DNA of 64,000 nt. Source: Paraescarpia echinospica (lineage: Eukaryota > Annelida > Polychaeta > Sabellida > Siboglinidae). The position numbers and the translations under genes were made by a program. The notes under the pieces were generated by a model. It saw only the letters and a list, made by a program, of their open reading frames with translations. It searched no databases and had not been told where the DNA came from. Each line of letters begins with the position of its first letter. Position 1 is the stretch's first letter. The stretch covers positions 27,135,794-27,199,793 of the forward strand of contig CM034541.1 in the NCBI GenBank assembly GCA_020002185.1, in the 5' to 3' direction. This document shows positions 36,140 to 47,352 of this stretch, one piece after another.

Positions 36140-37433
36140 CTAAATTATAATTATATATATATAATAATATATATATAATAATAATGTATTTATTTCAGAC
36201 AATCATCATGTCCATCTATAAAAATACATCAATAAAAGTATGTAAATAAATATAAAAATACATCAATAAAAACGACATGTTTAAAAATTATATAAATCCA
36301 GGACCCACTTGTGCCGCAGTTTCAAAATACAATACATGTCGCTAGTTTTAATGCTATAAATAATGGGATTCAAAGACGTCAATCCTATTCATTAGGCTAA
36401 AATAGCCTTTCTGATTACACATTTACCCGAGAACAAAAGTGAAATTTTTTATGTAACATATTACTATTGGCATTCAAAAGTCTCACTTTGGCTTGCATGT
36501 CAGACTCATCTGACAAGTTATTAGAAATGACATGTCCAAGATATTTACAAGAGGTGGCAAAGTTTAACTTCTTTCCTCCTAATGTCATTTCTTTAGAAAG
36601 ATTTGAATTTCTAGATTCAAAGTACATGACCAGGGATTTACCCGCATTGTATTGCACGTCATGCTCACATCAATATTAGTAACACATGTCTAGTAGTGTT
36701 TGTAGTCCTTTAGCAGAAGGTGCAAACATAAGTATATCATCGGCGTATATAAGGTGATTAACAACCATGTTACCAAGACTACAACCGATTTGTTTTTTTG
36801 TGCTGTTGTATACTCAGATTATCCATATAAATTATAAAAAGTAAAGGGGATAACTTCCCACCTTGCTTAACACTGTTGCCAACTGAGAAGGAGTCCGAGT
36901 AGGTATTTACCCATCGTATGCATACACATTGATTATTGAATTCATTGCTGAGTACTCATAAGATATATTTCGGTACATTTCGTTGTTCTAGTTTCATTAA
37001 AAGTTTATATCGGTTGACACGATCAAACGCCTTTGATGCATCTAAAACTAAAAACGCGACGTGCATAGCTGAACTATGTTCAGTGTAGAACCTTAATATT
37101 TCCTTAAATGCAAACACGCATAACTCCATTCCGTGTTTAGGCTTAAAGCCAAATTGATTAGGAGTGGTTTCCAAGTACATTTCCATTCTGTTAAAAAGAA
37201 CAGTGTCTGCTATTTTCGAAAATATGTTCGATAGACATACTGGCCTATAATTACCTTTGTCGTTTACTCTTCTATTCTTGTCTTTAATCATTGGTACAAT
37301 AACAGACTGTGAAATTTCTTTTGGTATATAACCATGCACCAGAATCGAAGACACAAGGATAGACAAAAGCACAGCGAGTTGAGAATCAGTGAACTTAATA
37401 TGTTCTGCATTGATACCTTTATTGCCAGTGGAA
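36140..37433 (-). mobile_element. 5'-truncated LINE (YADD reverse transcriptase), decayed
   Basis: On the minus strand the reading starts abruptly near 37433 and runs through the fingers and palm (MIKDKNRRVNDKGNYRPVCL, NQFGFKPKHGMEL, VLDASKAFDRVN, QGGKLSPLLF). YADD is at 36736-36747. Then come SCKYLGHVISNNLSDESDMQ and LHKKFHFCSRVN. The 3' part carries the same untranslated words as the fragment at 11692-12130 and ends in an AT-rich simple repeat (36140-36185), as LINE tails often do. The clade is uncertain. Confidence 0.82.
36415..37433 (-). pseudogene. Reverse transcriptase pseudogene of the truncated LINE
   Basis: Two main open segments, 36956-37433 and 36415-36657, hold the amino and carboxyl parts. 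The region between them (VKQGG block and YADD) is broken by stops and frame changes. After FHFCSRVN the expected continuation (the NNLFTAYFN and LNNLPRICSAS regions of the sister fragment) is missing, so there is an internal deletion near 36410. The endonuclease is absent because of 5' truncation. It cannot encode an active enzyme. Confidence 0.8.
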
Positions 37434-37940
37434 TATATATATAATATATGTGTGTGTACATGACATATGTCATGTACATATATTTAGGGAAATTGTCTTA
37501 TATGTTTGTATGTATGCTGTGTCATTCAGAGGAATGACAGGAACAAAAGTAATATAACATACAACTTTTAGGTATTGATTGCCACATAGCTAAATGCTTG
37601 CCATAAAGGTTGTGTAGGTGTGTGGTCTGCCAGCATCTAGCTGACAGTGCCTGGTCACACCTGCACCCACACCATACCTGCAATCACCAGGTGGTCGGGC
37701 AGGTGATTAATTTGCTAATTAAAAACATGTGCTTGATTAGCGCACTCCATCACTGTATCCTTTCTTGTCTCTATTACAGTTATGGTCCTGTGCAGAGTGC
37801 TACCTGCTAATTATGACATCACTTTGTTCTTCCCCCAAGCCCCCACCATACTCACCTGTTACAACTGGCCAATTTAACAGCATTCAGTGCCATACTGGTA
37901 ATTAGGCCGCAATTTTGTTTAAGTGCTTCGTACATATGTA
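37434..37940. other. Non-coding stretch, nothing recognised
   Basis: It begins with a short TATATA/TGTGTG run. No further feature is supported. Confidence 0.45.
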
Positions 37941-38040
37941 GAATCTGGACTTGTGTAGAATCTGGACCAACCTCGATTTTGTCGTTACAGCTATACTTTT
38001 TGCCTAAATTTGATACCTCAGTGCATTAATTCAGTCATTC
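37941..38040. mobile_element. Single arm of the foldback element seen at 63.6-64.0 kb
   Basis: ACTTGTGTAGAATCTGGACC, then CTCGATTTTGTCGTTACAGC, then TTGCCTAAATTTGATACCTC. These follow the same order as the left arm starting near 63597 (CACTTGTCTAGTATCCAGAC, TTTCGCTGTTCTAGCC, GCCCAAATTTGACACCTC). Only about 100 bases are kept. A CTGT/CCGT microsatellite (38045-38113) follows directly. Confidence 0.65.
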
Positions 38041-38044
38041 TAGT

Positions 38045-38115
38045 TGTATATTATTTAATTTCTGTCTGTCCGTCCGTCTGTCTGTCTCTTCATCAGTCCG
38101 TCTGTCTGTCTGTCC
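38045..38115. repeat. (CTGT)n/(CCGT)n microsatellite
   Basis: Imperfect TCTGTCTGTCCGTCCGTCTG run with one interruption (CTTCATCAGTCC). Confidence 0.9.
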
Positions 38116-38189
38116 ATGTTTGATCGTGTCTAAGATATACGTGAAGACATTGCTGCATAGACAGCCCTGGAACTCGCTGTCCTGGGCAC

Positions 38190-38335
38190 AAACCTATGTA
38201 AAATCCAAACTTAGGCAATTTCGTTCACCTCACGTTGCCTGTGTTTTTCAGAAGAGACACCAAAAGCCGTTAGTCTCTACTATCTGGTGTCTCTGCCAGG
38301 GGAAGTAAAAGATGTGTATCCTGTCACGGACTCGT
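38190..38335 (+). mobile_element. Short interspersed repeat (SINE-like), copy 1
   Basis: GGCAATTTCGTTCACCTCAC, GTTGCCTGTGT, AGAAGAGACAC and GGGGAAGTAAAAGAT occur in the same order at 45250-45365. The words GAAGTAAAAGATCACACACA near 5460, next to the first visible MBD2/3 exon, look like a third, tail-only copy. No A/B boxes are seen in the retained part, so its RNA origin is unknown. Confidence 0.55.
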
Positions 38336-38781
38336 AGAGTAGTGGTCTCTGTCTCTAACCCACTGGATCTTGCTCCCACTGGCCGGAGTTGCTTCCCAGT
38401 CGGGCGTGTGACAGACAACGAGCAGGCCGTGTAGGCAGTGTATACACTGTATCACTGGACCCACTGGGCACTACATGAATGTACATATGTACTAGCAGTG
38501 AGGCAAATGTGACATCATGTACCATCAGTTCTACTCTCAATACAATGCTGTTCTTTCTACTTGGAAGCAACTCTGGCCGCTGGGAGCAAGTTGTTGCTGT
38601 GGACACGCCAGATGGCATGGCAAGATGTCACATTCATTTGACCTTGAGTATCTCTAGATTGATGTCCGTCTGGTGGCAAGCAGTGATGCAGATGCTCAGT
38701 TGGAGATAGATGATGTGATGAATGGCCGTCAGAGAGGATAAACAAGGATCTGAGAGGATCCAGTCGTATCTGTTCATCGTA

Positions 38782-39177
38782 AAATCATGTTATATACAGC
38801 ATACACTACATTGCACATCTTGGCTGGTGTCATTTATATAATAGGTAATTTGTCTGTTTATTGAACATGGCTAAAGAAATATGCCTGTAGTAGTTGTATC
38901 TTCTTCCCGTGGTGTGGACAGGGGTTGGGTCGACACCCCTCAGTAGCCCCTTCTGGCTTACTATCACTCTGCCTTCTGTAAATCATGTTATATACAGCAT
39001 ACACTACATTGCACATCTTGGCTGGTGTCATTTATATAATAGGTAATTTGTCTGTTTATTGAACATGGCTAAAGAAATATGCCTGTAGTAGTTGTATCTT
39101 CTTCCCGTGGTGTGGACAGGGGTTGGGTCGACACCCCTCAGTAGCCCCTTCTGGCTTACTATCACTCTGCCTTCTGT
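38782..39177. repeat. Perfect 198-bp tandem duplication
   Basis: The block starting AAATCATGTTATATACAGCA at 38782 is repeated from 38980 with no difference that I can see, ending GCCTTCTGT. It is either a very young duplication or an assembly duplication. The second copy lies almost directly against the 31-bp array. Confidence 0.93.
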
Positions 39178-39259
39178 GAATATCTTCCATTCTTGGTCTT
39201 TGCCACTTGCCCTTTTAAGATCTTGCTTAATGCAGTCTTTCCCTCATTAGTTTTGGCCT

Positions 39260-40905
39260 TTCGTTTCTGTTTACCTGGCTTTCTTTGCCTTCCTCTTCTG
39301 TTTACCCGGCTTTCTTTGCCTTCCTCTTCTATTTACCTGGCTCTCTTTGCGTTCCCCTTCTGTTTACCCGGCTCTCTTTGCCTTCCTCTTCTGTTTACCT
39401 GGCTCTCTTTGCCTTCCTCTTCTGTTTACCTGGCTCTCTTTGCCTTCCTCTTCTGTTTACCCGGCTCTCTTTGCCTTCCCCTTCTGTTTACCCAGCTCTC
39501 TTTGCCTTCCCCTTCTGTTTACCTGGCTCTCTTTGCCTTCCCCTTCTGTTTACCCGGCTCTCTTTGCCTTCCTCTTCTGTTTACCTGGCTCTCTTTGCCT
39601 TCCACTTCTGTTTACCTGGCTCTCTTTGCCTTCCTCTTCTGTTTACCTGGCTCTCTTTGCCTTCCCCTTCTGTTTACCCGGTTCTCTTTGCCTTCCTCTT
39701 CTGTTTACCCGGCTCTCTTGGCCTTCCTCTTCTGTTTACCCGGCTCTCTTTGCCTTCCCTTCTGTTTACCTGGCTCTCTTTGCCTTCCCTTCTGTTTACC
39801 TGGCTCTCTTTGCCTTCCCCTTCTGTTTACCTGGCTCTCTTTGCCTTCCCCTTCTGTTTACCCGGCTCTCTTTGCCTTCCTCTTCTGTTTACCCTGCTCT
39901 CTTTGCCTTCCTCTTCTGTTTACCTGGCTCTCTTTGCCTTCCCCTTCTGTTTACCCGGCTCTCTTTGCCTTCCTCTTCTGTTTACCCAGCTCTCTTTGCC
40001 TTCCTCTTCTGTTCACCTGGCTCTCTTTGCCTTCCTCTTCTGTTTACCAGGCTCTCTTTGCCTTCCCCTTCTGTTTACCTGGCTCTCTTTGCCTTCCTCT
40101 TCTGTTTACCTGGCTGTCTTTGCCTTCCCCTTCTGTTTACCTGGCTCACTTTGCCTTCCTCTTCTGTTTACCAGGCTCTCTTTGCCTTCCTCTTCTGTTT
40201 ACCAGGCTCTCTTTGCCTTCCTCTTCTGTTTACCAGGCTCTCTTTGCCTTCCTCTTCTGTTTACCAGGGTCTCTTTGTCTTCCTCTTCTGTTTACCCGGT
40301 TCTCTTTGCCTTCCCCTTCTGTTTACCCAGCTCTCTTTGCCTTCCTCTTCTGTTTACCCGGCTCTCTTTGCCTTCCCTTTCTGTTTACCCGGCTCTCTTT
40401 GCCTTCCTCTTCTGTTTACCCGGCTTTCTTTGCCTTCCCTTCTGTTTACCTGGCTCTCTTTGCCTTCCCCTTCTGTTTACCTGGCTCTCTTTGCCTTCCC
40501 CTTCTGTTTACCCGGCTCTCTTTGCCTTCCTCTTCTGTTTACCCGGCTCTCTTTGCCTTCCTCTTCTGTTTACCTGGCTCTCTTTGCCTTCCCCTTCTGT
40601 TTACCCGGCTCTCTTTGCCTTCCTCTTCTGTTTACCCGGCTCTCTTTGCCTTCCTCTTCTGTTTACCTGGCTCTCTTTGCCTTCCCCTTCTGTTTACCTG
40701 GCTCTCTTTGCCTTCCCTTTCTTTTTACCCAGCTCTCTTTGCCTTCCTCTTCTGTTTACCTGGCTCTCTTTGCCTTCCTCTTCTGTTTACCTGGCTCTCT
40801 TTGCCTTCCTCTTCTGTTTATCTGGCTCTCTTTGCTTCCTCTTCTGTTTACCCGGCTCTCTTTGCTTTCCTCTTCTGTTTACCTGGCTCTCTTTGCAAGT
40901 GTTTC
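39260..40905. repeat. 31-bp pyrimidine-rich minisatellite, about 53 copies
   Basis: The unit is GGCTCTCTTTGCCTTCCTCT followed by TCTGTTTACCC (31 bp), with CCTCTTC/CCCCTTC and CCCGG/CCTGG/CCAGG variants and a few 30-bp units. Since 31 leaves remainder one on division by three, each + frame cycles through all three phases and reads the same 31-residue cycle (LPLLFTRLSLPSSSVYLALF and so on). Hence three overlapping frames of 528-576 codons are open together. That is a property of the repeat and not evidence for proteins. The C/T strand bias also makes it a triplex-prone tract. Confidence 0.96.
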
Positions 40906-42130
40906 CTCATTGAGAAAGGTTGAGATGGAGTAGCACCTGAGAGAAGTTGGGAGCGGACTGAGATGGGAGGACAACAGAGTATGAGTGAGAAACTGATGGT
41001 TGTTTTGGATGGCAGCCTTATTAAAACATCTCTTAAAATCCCAAAGGCAACAAAACAACTCGTACAGAAACTACGTTAAAATCACGAAACAGTGCCGTTG
41101 ATGTTGCTTTGGGTGGCAATCTTGTTAAACAAATCTCCATAAATCGTTGCAGTTTCCCAGTGACTGCGGCACCGGGATCCTGCATTGGGTTTCCGCCCCA
41201 CTGCAGTGACAGTCATTTCACTCCCTAGTGCCCAGCGCAGTGGCATCTTGCCCTTGATGAGCCTTCACCATCTCGCCTTGTCATCTACGCCCAAAAATAT
41301 TCTGATTCAAATCGGCTGGAAGCCTGTCAAAAATGTGCGTTCACGAAAAGCGTCACCACAACAGTTAGGTTGACTCCTCAAACGCTGATACGCTAAGCAT
41401 CTTAAAGATTCACTAAGCATATAGCTCCACACCAATTTGTGACACGGCTCAGCAGATTTGGCCGTCTAATTGACGTTTAGCAGCAACGCTGGGTTGTGCA
41501 TATTGATGATGGATGCTGGCTTACAGAAGGATGTGCGATGGCTGATCACAGACTGTGATAAGCCCACACACAAGCCGTCCTCCGCACATTTGATCACGTA
41601 AAATAGCAACTAAACCTTCATGTCCTCAGCAGACTCACGCAGTTATGTGTGCCCATGAAACAGCATGGTGAGCGAGGTGTATTATCAAAAACCTGAATCT
41701 ATCTGTCTTTAAAGCAACGTAGTTATAGCTAAGTTAAATGGTATACATTTGTTATAGTACAAAGCTGAGATATATGCCATAATCACCTAATAAAATAATT
41801 ACATCAAAATTATTAGTAAAAATCAGATTATTGCAATATATCAAAACGGCAATGGATTATATTTGATTATATTATTAGTCACGCAATTTTCAATATAAAA
41901 TGTTTTGAAAAAAGTTATTAATAAAAATCAGATCATTGCAAATATCAAAATGTGGCAGTGAATTATTTGATCAATGTGCACCTATTCCTATAGAGTATTG
42001 ACACCAGTGCATTTTGCAGAAACAAAAGCAACTAGGCGTATTGAGGATATGGAGAGTTAAATGGGGCGTTGATGAGATATCAGCGCTTAATTTATTCACC
42101 CTGATGTAGGGTTCACTGTGGTGTTAGTTT
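40906..42130. other. Non-coding stretch, nothing recognised
   Basis: Mixed composition. The 41160-41660 part keeps several CG pairs and looks single-copy, but no exon is evident. The rest is AT-rich, with a repeated word (AAAAATCAGAT(T/C)ATTGCAA) near 41820 and 41925. Confidence 0.4.
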
Positions 42131-43195
42131 CGTCCTCGTGAACTAAAACGTTATCACACACTATCGGTTTTCTTGTACGCCTTTTAGAGACAGTGTTATT
42201 ATTATTGCAGTGTCCCTGATTTTTCTTAAGTTATTTTGCCCGTAGCATTTGCTTTTAGAGATGTTGTTATAATTTTTCCTTGTCAAAGTTGCAGGAAACA
42301 TTATTGGGTTAGGGCAGTACTCGCTGGAAGACTTGTACAATGGCGCTGTCAGAAGGAAAGCTACTACTGTTGTTTGCGACCCCACCCATCCTCTTTTTGG
42401 TCAGTTCCAGCAGCCTCCTTGCTCGGAAGAATCTCTTTAAGAAATCTGTTATACCAACTGCAGTGTCCATTCTCAACTGTAAGTGAGGGTATTCTGTAGC
42501 AGTATTTTGATTGCATTTAGTTTGTTATGTCATTATATTGTGCTGTTTATGCCTTAGTGTCCAGCAGTGTATATGTCGTGGCTCCACAGTTTTGTTTTTG
42601 TTTTTAACTTGTAATGCCGGCGCCAGATGTCTAGTCATTGTAACACCACTCTTCTTTTTATTTGGATTATTATTTAACTTAAGGATTGAATGCTCATGAT
42701 AAAAGAGTGCATGTGTAAATGAAACTTAGCAATTTTAGGCATGACTATGACTTCATAATAATCTATTGCAATATATATACATGTGTTTAATTGAATAATT
42801 ACAATCTGTGATAGTATGCTTACCATTTTATAATGTTTACCATTTTATAATGTATTTACTCTGACCCCATGTATTAGCCTAATTGTTTATAGTACTATTT
42901 GTATGATAGACATTCTCCTCCTGTGGTTTACTTGTGGTTTACTTGTGGTTTACTTGTTTACCTGTTTACTTATTTACTTAATTTGTGGTTTACTTATCTA
43001 TGTGCATATGATCTATCACTATATCCTATTGTGCATGTGATATGAATATTATGTGATAACCTCGCTCTTAGTACTTATCTTAACCTTGTATACATACATA
43101 TGTAAGATTTTATATGAACAAGCCTAAAGGAAATTTTCTGTAACCCAACAGACAATAAAGTTTTTGTAATGTATTGTATTGTATGTATTACTGGA
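42131..43195 (+). mobile_element. Possible 3' untranslated tail of a LINE
   Basis: The segment ends AACAGACAATAAAGTTTTTG followed by TATTGTATTGTATGTA. An AATAAA-bearing end with a short TGTAT repeat is common at LINE 3' termini. No reverse transcriptase sequence is recognisable upstream, so this rests on the tail alone. A GTGGTTTACTT direct repeat lies at about 42920-43000. Confidence 0.25.
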
Positions 43196-43631
43196 TTGGC
43201 AGTGAAGTATAAATTGAGATGTCTGTGGTCATATCATAATTTCATGACAAATGGATCTAGATATAAAACGTTGCCTGAATATAGTGTGATGTAAATTAAT
43301 TAAGGCAGCAAAGTCTGACTGCAATATGACGTACTGTAATGACCATATGTATTGGGACACTTAAAAATAAATAAATTATCAGCTGTTCCAAAATGTAGGG
43401 TGCACAAAAATAATTCTCAGATTCACTGTCCCAAAACTTAGGGACATAAACGAATCCGGACGTCACGTTGACCCCGTTTTATTACCGTGGGTGTTGACTT
43501 GGCATTTTAACTTCACCATGGTTACCTCGTCTATTACCCTGCTACTAACTATTTTGAGTAGCTGAATGGCTCTACATCCTGGGAGATAAATGTTATATGT
43601 AGGGACTACATTTTTTAATGAATTAATGATA

Positions 43632-43730
43632 CTTTTGTTTCAACAACAACAGACATAATAAAGTAGCTTATTATTTATAAAACTTTATTTCAACAACATC
43701 AGACATAATAAAGTAGCTAACTATTAAATT
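43632..43730. repeat. 50-bp tandem duplication
   Basis: TTTCAACAACANCAGACATA and the following ATAAAGTAGCT occur at 43638 and 43688 (N is A in the first, T in the second). Two copies only. Confidence 0.8.
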
Positions 43731-43989
43731 ATAGATGTATACAATTGTCGAGAAAGAGCAAGAAGAAGTATAACACTTATAATTACATCCTCAGCCATGT
43801 AAAATGTTTAATCTGTGGTACCAGTTTCCTACACTTGTTCAAAGACTATTTACTGAGTGTCCGGTTGTACCATATTTGACCGCAGTACTGCCCATATCCA
43901 CATTACCTCCCACCCCTATCTCGGCCACATATAGAAACACATTTGTTATTAAATTATAGAGGGTCGAAAGTCGAGAGCTGCAAATACAT

Positions 43990-44165
43990 CAACAGTGCCG
44001 GCTCCATTCGTGTGCAAAACCTGCAAAAAGACATTTCATGCGAACATGGCCTTATCGGCCACATGCGAACCCACCGCAAAAAGAAATGATCAAATTGTAA
44101 CTGTCATTATCATGCGAAATAAGATGTGATGGTCTTCATCGGACCGATGGACAAGAGAATAAAAG
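43990..44165 (+). pseudogene. Remnant of a C2H2 zinc finger from a LINE-type polyprotein
   Basis: Translation gives PAPFVCKTCKKTFHANM, then after a one-base shift LIGHMRTHRKKK and a stop at about 44087. The CxxC...HxxxH spacing with a LxxHMRTHR ending resembles the carboxyl-terminal finger of some retrotransposon polyproteins. The words GATGGTCTTCATCGGACCGA after the stop also recall such 3' tails. I cannot exclude a remnant of a cellular zinc-finger gene. Confidence 0.4.
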
Positions 44166-44697
44166 ATAAACTTGCAAAAATGCAACAAAACGTCATGTAA
44201 TCCCCATTGAACTACCTCTGGTATTAACAGGGTGTCGCCCATTACATTGTTAATAACTAATTTCTTGGTGAATGACCATATATGCAGATTAAAACATCAA
44301 CTATATATGTGAAACGATGTGCAAGTCCTGGGACAATGCAGACAGTCGAGAGATCACGCAGTTTTGTGCATTGGTGACACTTCCTAAATGTATAAAGGCC
44401 AGCTGGTAGCTGAGAGAAGGGCGACACATCGGTGCTGGCGCTACAGTAATTTACATCACCCAAGTTTGTGTTGTTTATGTCAGAGCAGTAAAACGATTGT
44501 AAAACGTTTTATTGATACTCTGTTTGTTATTTACGCGTCTGCATCGGGGAACAAAGTGGGTACATGCTCGTCAGAAATACGAATAATCTGTGTCCCAATA
44601 CATAGGGACAAAAATAATTACATTTACAAAAATGTCTCAAAACATACAGTGTCCAATACATACGACCATTACGGTGTAATTATATGAAACTAATTTT

Positions 44698-44839
44698 AAT
44701 AGCAAGAATTAAACTTACTTTGGAGCCATAGTTGAAACATGCAATGTTTTGACCCGTCTACGGCAGATCTTGATCACGCACTGATGTCATGTGACATGGC
44801 TCAACTGTAGCTCCAGTGTAAGTTTAATTCTTGCTATTC
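44698..44839. repeat. Inverted repeat (foldback), arms of about 42 bp
   Basis: The left arm starts TAGCAAGAATTAAACTTAC (44700). The right arm ends GTAAGTTTAATTCTTGCTA (44818-44836), an exact complement over 19 bases. Inner parts (TTGGAGCCATAGTTGAAACATG and CATGGCTCAACTGTAGCTCCA) match with mismatches. The loop is about 50 bases. It may be a small MITE; no target-site duplication was identified. Confidence 0.85.
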
Positions 44840-45234
44840 AAATTTAATCTCGGAGCCGTGAATAATATCTTCCACAAGCAGATTTTACTAAGTGTTTTGG
44901 AAGTGATTTGTTCTTAGGCAAATAAGTGAGGCAAACAAGTAGTATGCATACTACAAGTGTTTCCAAAGGATTAATTGAGTTAAGCTTAAGTGGTTCCTAG
45001 AAATAATGTGTATCGATTGTGCCAGATCTTCTAGTGTCTAGGTGCGATTCCTAGAATTCTGGATTGATGCGGTTGTTCAGAACCATTTAAATGCAACAGC
45101 GTGATGTCACTTGTGAACCATGGTTCTTTCTGACATCATCGTGCAGACCTTCAAAGCTGAAGTTTGGCAGTTCTCTTTACTGTAGCATTGTATGTCAAAC
45201 TCGCAATCAACAGAACCACATTTAAAATCCACCT

Positions 45235-45372
45235 GCTGTCTCATCTCAGCTGGGGCAATTTCGTTCGCCCCTCTTTGCCTGTGTCTTTTGGAAGAGACAC
45301 TAAAAACTGTTTGTGCCTTCTACCATGGGAAGTGGGAAATAAAAGATCCCACACAGGCATAAATTTAACAAG
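45235..45372 (+). mobile_element. Short interspersed repeat (SINE-like), copy 2
   Basis: GGGGCAATTTCGTTCGCCCC, TTTGCCTGTGTCTTTTGGAA, GAGACACTAAAAACTGTTTG and AAATAAAAGATCCCACACAG match the copy at 38.2 kb block by block. It abuts the 3' end of the minus-strand CR1 element, so one probably inserted into or beside the other. Confidence 0.55.
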
Positions 45373-45462
45373 ATTTAACAAGATTGCCATCCAGAAAATT
45401 AACTCTAGATGGCAGGTGGACAAGGAAGCCTTTTGGCTTATCGAGTGTCCAATACTTTTTAT

Positions 45463-47085
45463 CTACGTGTATCCCGCCCTTTTAAGGTATGTGTCGATTT
45501 TATTTTTAAACATTCACGCTACTAGTGCCAACACAATCAGGAGATAATCTGTTCCATTCATTTACAGTCCTTTGTGAGAATGAGAACTTTCTTATATATA
45601 ATCTACACTGCTCCTTTACTAATGTAACTTCATGTCATCTAGTCCTTCTATCTTTCTTAACTGAGAAAAAAATATTTCTATCAATATTTTCATAACCATT
45701 CAATATTTTTAACATTTCTATCTGATCTCCTCTCAATCTCCTGGTCTCCAGTGTTGTTAAACCACATTTTTTAGGCATATTTCGTAACTAAGATCCCTCG
45801 GTTTTGGTATCATTTTAGTTGCTCTCCTCTGTACTCTTTCTAGCATATCTATGTCCTTCCTGTGATATGGCCTCCATGTTTGAATACAATATTCTAAATG
45901 AGGCCTAACTATTGTTTTGTACAGCGGTATTATTAGCTCTTTTTCCTTATACGTTATGTTTCTCCTAATTAATCCAAGGATTTCATTTCCCTTTGAAACT
46001 GCAATTCCGCACTGCTCTGAAACCTTTATATCAGCACTAATGGTTAAACCTAAGTCCTTTTCTTTTACAGTAGTACTTAGTACAGAACCTCCCATTGTAT
46101 ATTGTACATCTTCGTTTCCATGTCCTGTGTGGAGGCATTTACATTTCCCAAAATTGAACAACATTTGCCATTTTTCAGACCATTTTATCAATCTGTCAAG
46201 ATCATCTTGTCAATGCTGTCTATCTTCATCACGTTTAATCCTTCTAAAAAATGTTATATCATCCGCAAATTTCAACACCTTGCTTGTTATATCATCATCC
46301 ACACCGTTGATATATCTTAAGAATAATATAGGTCCCAGTACTGATCCCTGTGGTACCCCACTCAAAACTTATTTCCAGTATAAAGCCTCCCCATCAACTA
46401 CTACCCATTGTCTTCTGTCAATTAGCCATTTTTCTATCCAGTTAATTAAACCATTTCCTATGCCATGGGTCTTTAGTTTAAGCAGCAACCTTTGATGTGG
46501 CACTTTGTCGAAAGCTTTCTGAAAATCTAGGTAGATGATATTAACTTGTGATCCCTTGTCTACCCACTTAGTGAAATCTTCAAAAAACATAACATTTGTT
46601 AAGCATGACCTCGCTTTTAGAAACCCATGTTGAGATGGGTTTAACAAGTTATGTTTAACAAGAAAATCCACCATGTGATCTTTAATTAGTCTTTCTAATA
46701 ATTTGCAATTCACTGACGTTAAACTCACTGGTCTGTAGTTCTCCGACTTGTTTCTGGAACCTTTCTTAAATAACGGTATAATGTTTGCTTCTTTCCATTC
46801 TAAAGGAACCACTCCCTCTTCTAATGACAAGTTGAAAACTGTTGCAAGTGGTATGCTAATTTGTTCTACAATTTCCAATAGTAGTTTGGCTGGAATCCCA
46901 CCCACTCCAGGTGATTTATTATCCTTCATAGCCCTAATTTTCTTAGCTACCATTTCCGGGGTTACAATTAACTGTCCTAAATAGTCTGATTCTGCCCCCT
47001 TGAACTTAGCCTCTGGTACTAGCAGTGAACTAATATCTTCCCTGGTAAACACCGAACTAAAGTACTCATTCAGGTCTTCTGCCAT
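45463..47085 (-). pseudogene. CR1 ORF2 reverse transcriptase and carboxyl-terminal region
   Basis: On the minus strand: AEDLNEYFSSVFTRED, NKSPGVGGIPAKLL, WKEANIIPLFKKGSR, NYRPVSLTSVNCKLLE, NPSQHGFLKARSC, YLDFQKAFDKVPHQRLL. After a frame change near 46375 come SGVPQGSVLGPILF and FADD (46258-46269). Then a stop near 46200 precedes LIKWSEKWQM, and the tail reads RPHLEYCIQTWRPY and ERVQRRATKM. A final one-base shift at about 45507 precedes a terminal RAGYT-stop at 45463. The catalytic motifs survive, but at least three frame changes or stops make it inactive. Confidence 0.88.
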
Positions 47086-47352
47086 TAAGAATCCCTCTGA
47101 TATTATATTTCCAGTACTATCTTCTAGAGGACCGACCTTATCCTGAACTTTCTGTTTGCTCCTAACATATGCATAAAAACTCTTGCTGTCTTGTTTTATA
47201 TTACAAGCTAATTTTTGTTCATAGCTTCTCTTTGAATTTCAGTTGTAGCTTGGTTTAGTGCTTCTTTATAAATGTTGTAGTCTTCGTTATTTCCAGTACG
47301 TCTATATGACTTCCACATTGTTTGTTTGTACTTAATTTTTCTAATGGCTTCT

